This document shows positions 62,551 to 64,000 of a stretch of DNA of 64,000 nt, piece by piece. The position numbers and the translations under genes are program-made. Each line of letters opens with the position of its first letter. Position 1 is the stretch's first letter. Source of the stretch: Desmodus rotundus (Eukaryota > Chordata > Mammalia > Chiroptera > Phyllostomidae); the NCBI RefSeq assembly GCF_022682495.2, contig NW_026527291.1, positions 372,001 to 436,000 on the forward strand, written 5' to 3'. The notes under the pieces were generated by a model, which made no database searches, was not told the DNA's origin, and saw only the letters and a list, made by a program, of their open reading frames with translations.

Positions 62551-64000
62551 ATAAGCAGCCCTCTGCCTCCACGGGGCTCAAAAACCTGGGCCCGTTGTGC
62601 GAGCACCTGGCGTTCGTGCAGGCAAACCCGCAGACCCCTCTGGCCCGAACCCACCACTGCGAAGATCCCACTTTTCTTCCATCAGTAAAGGGGTCCTCCT
62701 TGAGGAGTGGAGGAACACGGGGAAGCCCCCAGGAGATGGCTTTTCTCCGAGCCGCGCCTGGCTCCTTTCGGGCCTATACGTGGGCCGCGCGTGCGCAATC
62801 AGGCTCCCCACAACAGGCCTCCCTCGGGTCACGGGGCCCACCCTTGAGGTGTCTCCTGACCCACCCTTGAGGGGTCACGTGACCCACCCCCGGGGGGTCT
62901 CGTGACGCACCCCTGAGGGGTCACGTGACCCACCCCTGGGGGGTCTCGTGACCCACACTTGAGGGGTCACGTGACCCAACCCTGGGGGGTCTCGTGACGC
63001 ACCCCTGAGGGGTCACGTGACCCACCCCTGAGGGGTCACGTGACCCACACCTGCGGGGTCACGTGACCCAACCCTGGGGGGTCTCGTGACGCACCCCTGA
63101 GGGGTCACGTGACCCACCCCTGGGGGGTCTCGTGACCCACCCCTGAGGGGTCACGTGACCCACCCTTGAGGGGTTTCGTGACCCACCCTTTTGGGGTCAC
63201 GTGACCCACCCTTTTGGGGTCTCGTGACCCAGCCTTGGGAGGTCACCTGTCCCACCCTGGAGGGGTCAGGTGACCCGCCCTTGAGAGGTCACAGCAGTTT
63301 CACAGGGTCCCTGCGCACCTGTCCATGGAAACAGAAGCCCTCCCTGCCACTCAGAGGACCGTGCGATTTCCCCTAGGCCACACTGCCCAGCAGGACTCTC
63401 AGCCCCGCACAGACAGTGTGCTAAGGACAGACTTGGATACCGGGGCCCTGGGCGGGGGATTTTCCATGGAACTCTCTAAGGGCCCGGTGCCCTGTGTCGC
63501 CCGGGAGTGCCCATGCCCTTCCTTGACCCCGCAGGACACTTGCCTCCAGCAATAAGCAGCCGTCTGCCTCCACGGGGCTCAAACACCTGGGCCCGGTGTG
63601 CGGGAACCTGGCGTACGTGGAGGCAAACCCCCAGACCCCTCTGGCCCGAACCCACCACTGCGAAGATCCCCCTTTTCTTCCATCCGTAAAGGGGCCCTCC
63701 CTGGGGAGTGGAGGAACATGGGGAGGCCCCCAGGAGATGGCTTTTCTCCGAGCCGCGGCTGGCTCGTTTCGGGCCTATACGTGGGCCGCGCATGCGCACT
63801 CAGGCTCCAAAGCACACGCCTTCCTCGGCTCACCTGACCCACCCTTTAGAGGTCACAGCAGTTCCACAGGGTCCCTGGGCACCAGTCCGTGGACACAGGA
63901 GCCCTCCCTGCCACCTAAAGGACCACGCGATTTCCGCTGGGGAACACTCCCCAGAAGCACTCCCAGCCTCGCACAGACACTGTGCGCAGGATAGACTTGT
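62551..64000 (+). repeat. U38: Lb20 (62551-63551) + partial S566 (63552-64000)
   Basis: Partner of U23 with 20 VNTR units, but with T at 63514 and C at 63544. The window ends inside the S right arm at GATAGACTTGT, so the last S lacks about 117 bp. Confidence 0.92.

Larger units (their letters stand above)
1..64000 (+). repeat. Macrosatellite array of alternating L and S monomers (whole window)
   Basis: The motif ATAAGCAGCC recurs throughout, always in the same orientation, with spacings of about 955 (L), 566 or 565 (S), 817 (L with a short VNTR) and 1,001 (L with a long VNTR). No base of the window falls outside this pattern and no inverted copy is present. Open frames occur on both strands in overlapping frames, repeat with the monomer and change with its indels, so I read none as a gene. 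Both edges cut through S monomers, so the array continues outward on both sides. Centromeric, subtelomeric or interstitial location cannot be told from the sequence. Confidence 0.97.
44446..64000 (+). repeat. Superduplication copy 2 (offset 25,491 bp)
   Basis: Second copy of the 19.5-kb block. It reaches the window edge, so its right limit is unknown; the full period including the unshared spacer (38,510-44,445) is 25,491 bp. Its own derived bases include T at 50910 and C at 62265. Confidence 0.9.

Noticed and set aside
1..64000. Transposon or retroelement origin (terminal inverted repeats, LTRs, poly-A, target-site duplications)
   Set aside because: All copies are direct and contiguous. No poly-A, no inverted termini, no reverse transcriptase or transposase frames, and no flanking target sites.
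1..64000. rRNA, tRNA or 5S gene cluster
   Set aside because: No A/B-box or tRNA cloverleaf pattern and no recognisable 18S, 28S or 5S stretch in the L or S monomers.

Overview
The whole 64 kb is one uninterrupted head-to-tail tandem array of a GC-rich, CpG-rich satellite or macrosatellite. I find no protein-coding gene, RNA gene, transposon or unique flanking sequence, and the array runs off both ends. GC content, estimated by eye on sample lines, is about 60-70 %. The kilobase-scale unit, preserved CpGs, internal minisatellite and lack of bacterial gene structure point to a eukaryotic nuclear genome, most likely a vertebrate and probably a mammal (inference). I do not recognise the satellite family by name and cannot give a species.

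Basic architecture. Two related monomers alternate. Each is measured from the motif ATAAGCAGCC to its next occurrence. The short monomer S is 565-566 bp; the long monomer L is usually 955 bp. Both have a left arm (about 255-275 bp), a 23-bp minisatellite (VNTR) and a right arm (about 265-270 bp). S holds a single 23-bp unit and L usually holds 18, so L looks like S with an expanded minisatellite. L+S makes a basic repeat of 1,521 bp (1,520 bp when S has a one-base deletion). I count 45 L monomers, 37 complete S monomers and a partial S at each edge, grouped here as units U0-U38. L comes with 12, 18 or 20 VNTR units (817, 955, 1,001 bp). Seven places have two L in a row because an S was recombined into a hybrid L.

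Subfamilies. La and Lb differ mainly in the VNTR shoulders: La has CCTTGTGGTG and TTTTGGTGTC, Lb has CCTTGAGGTG and TTTTGGGGTC. Right arms come as R1 (GCGATTACCCC, CAGCACTC) or R2 (GCGATTTCCCC, CAGGACTC). S comes as S566 or S565, the latter with one C lost from a C5 run and a GGGAAG variant.

Higher-order structure. Nested segmental duplications are stacked on the array. The largest is an exact 25,491-bp offset between about 18,955-38,509 and 44,446-64,000, in which twelve consecutive units (U12-U23 and U27-U38) match in order, length and private mutations. Further direct duplications have offsets of 8,420, 5,379, 9,987 and 32,390 bp. This records repeated unequal exchange and gene conversion on several scales.

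Possible function. Every monomer carries a perfect NRF1 consensus in a CpG-dense core and a near-consensus CTCF core. Every L adds 4-8 copies of the palindrome GTCACGTGAC (E-box / MiT-TFE / USF type). If unmethylated, the array would be a very dense transcription-factor platform, comparable in principle to DXZ4 or D4Z4 macrosatellites. That is inference from motifs only.
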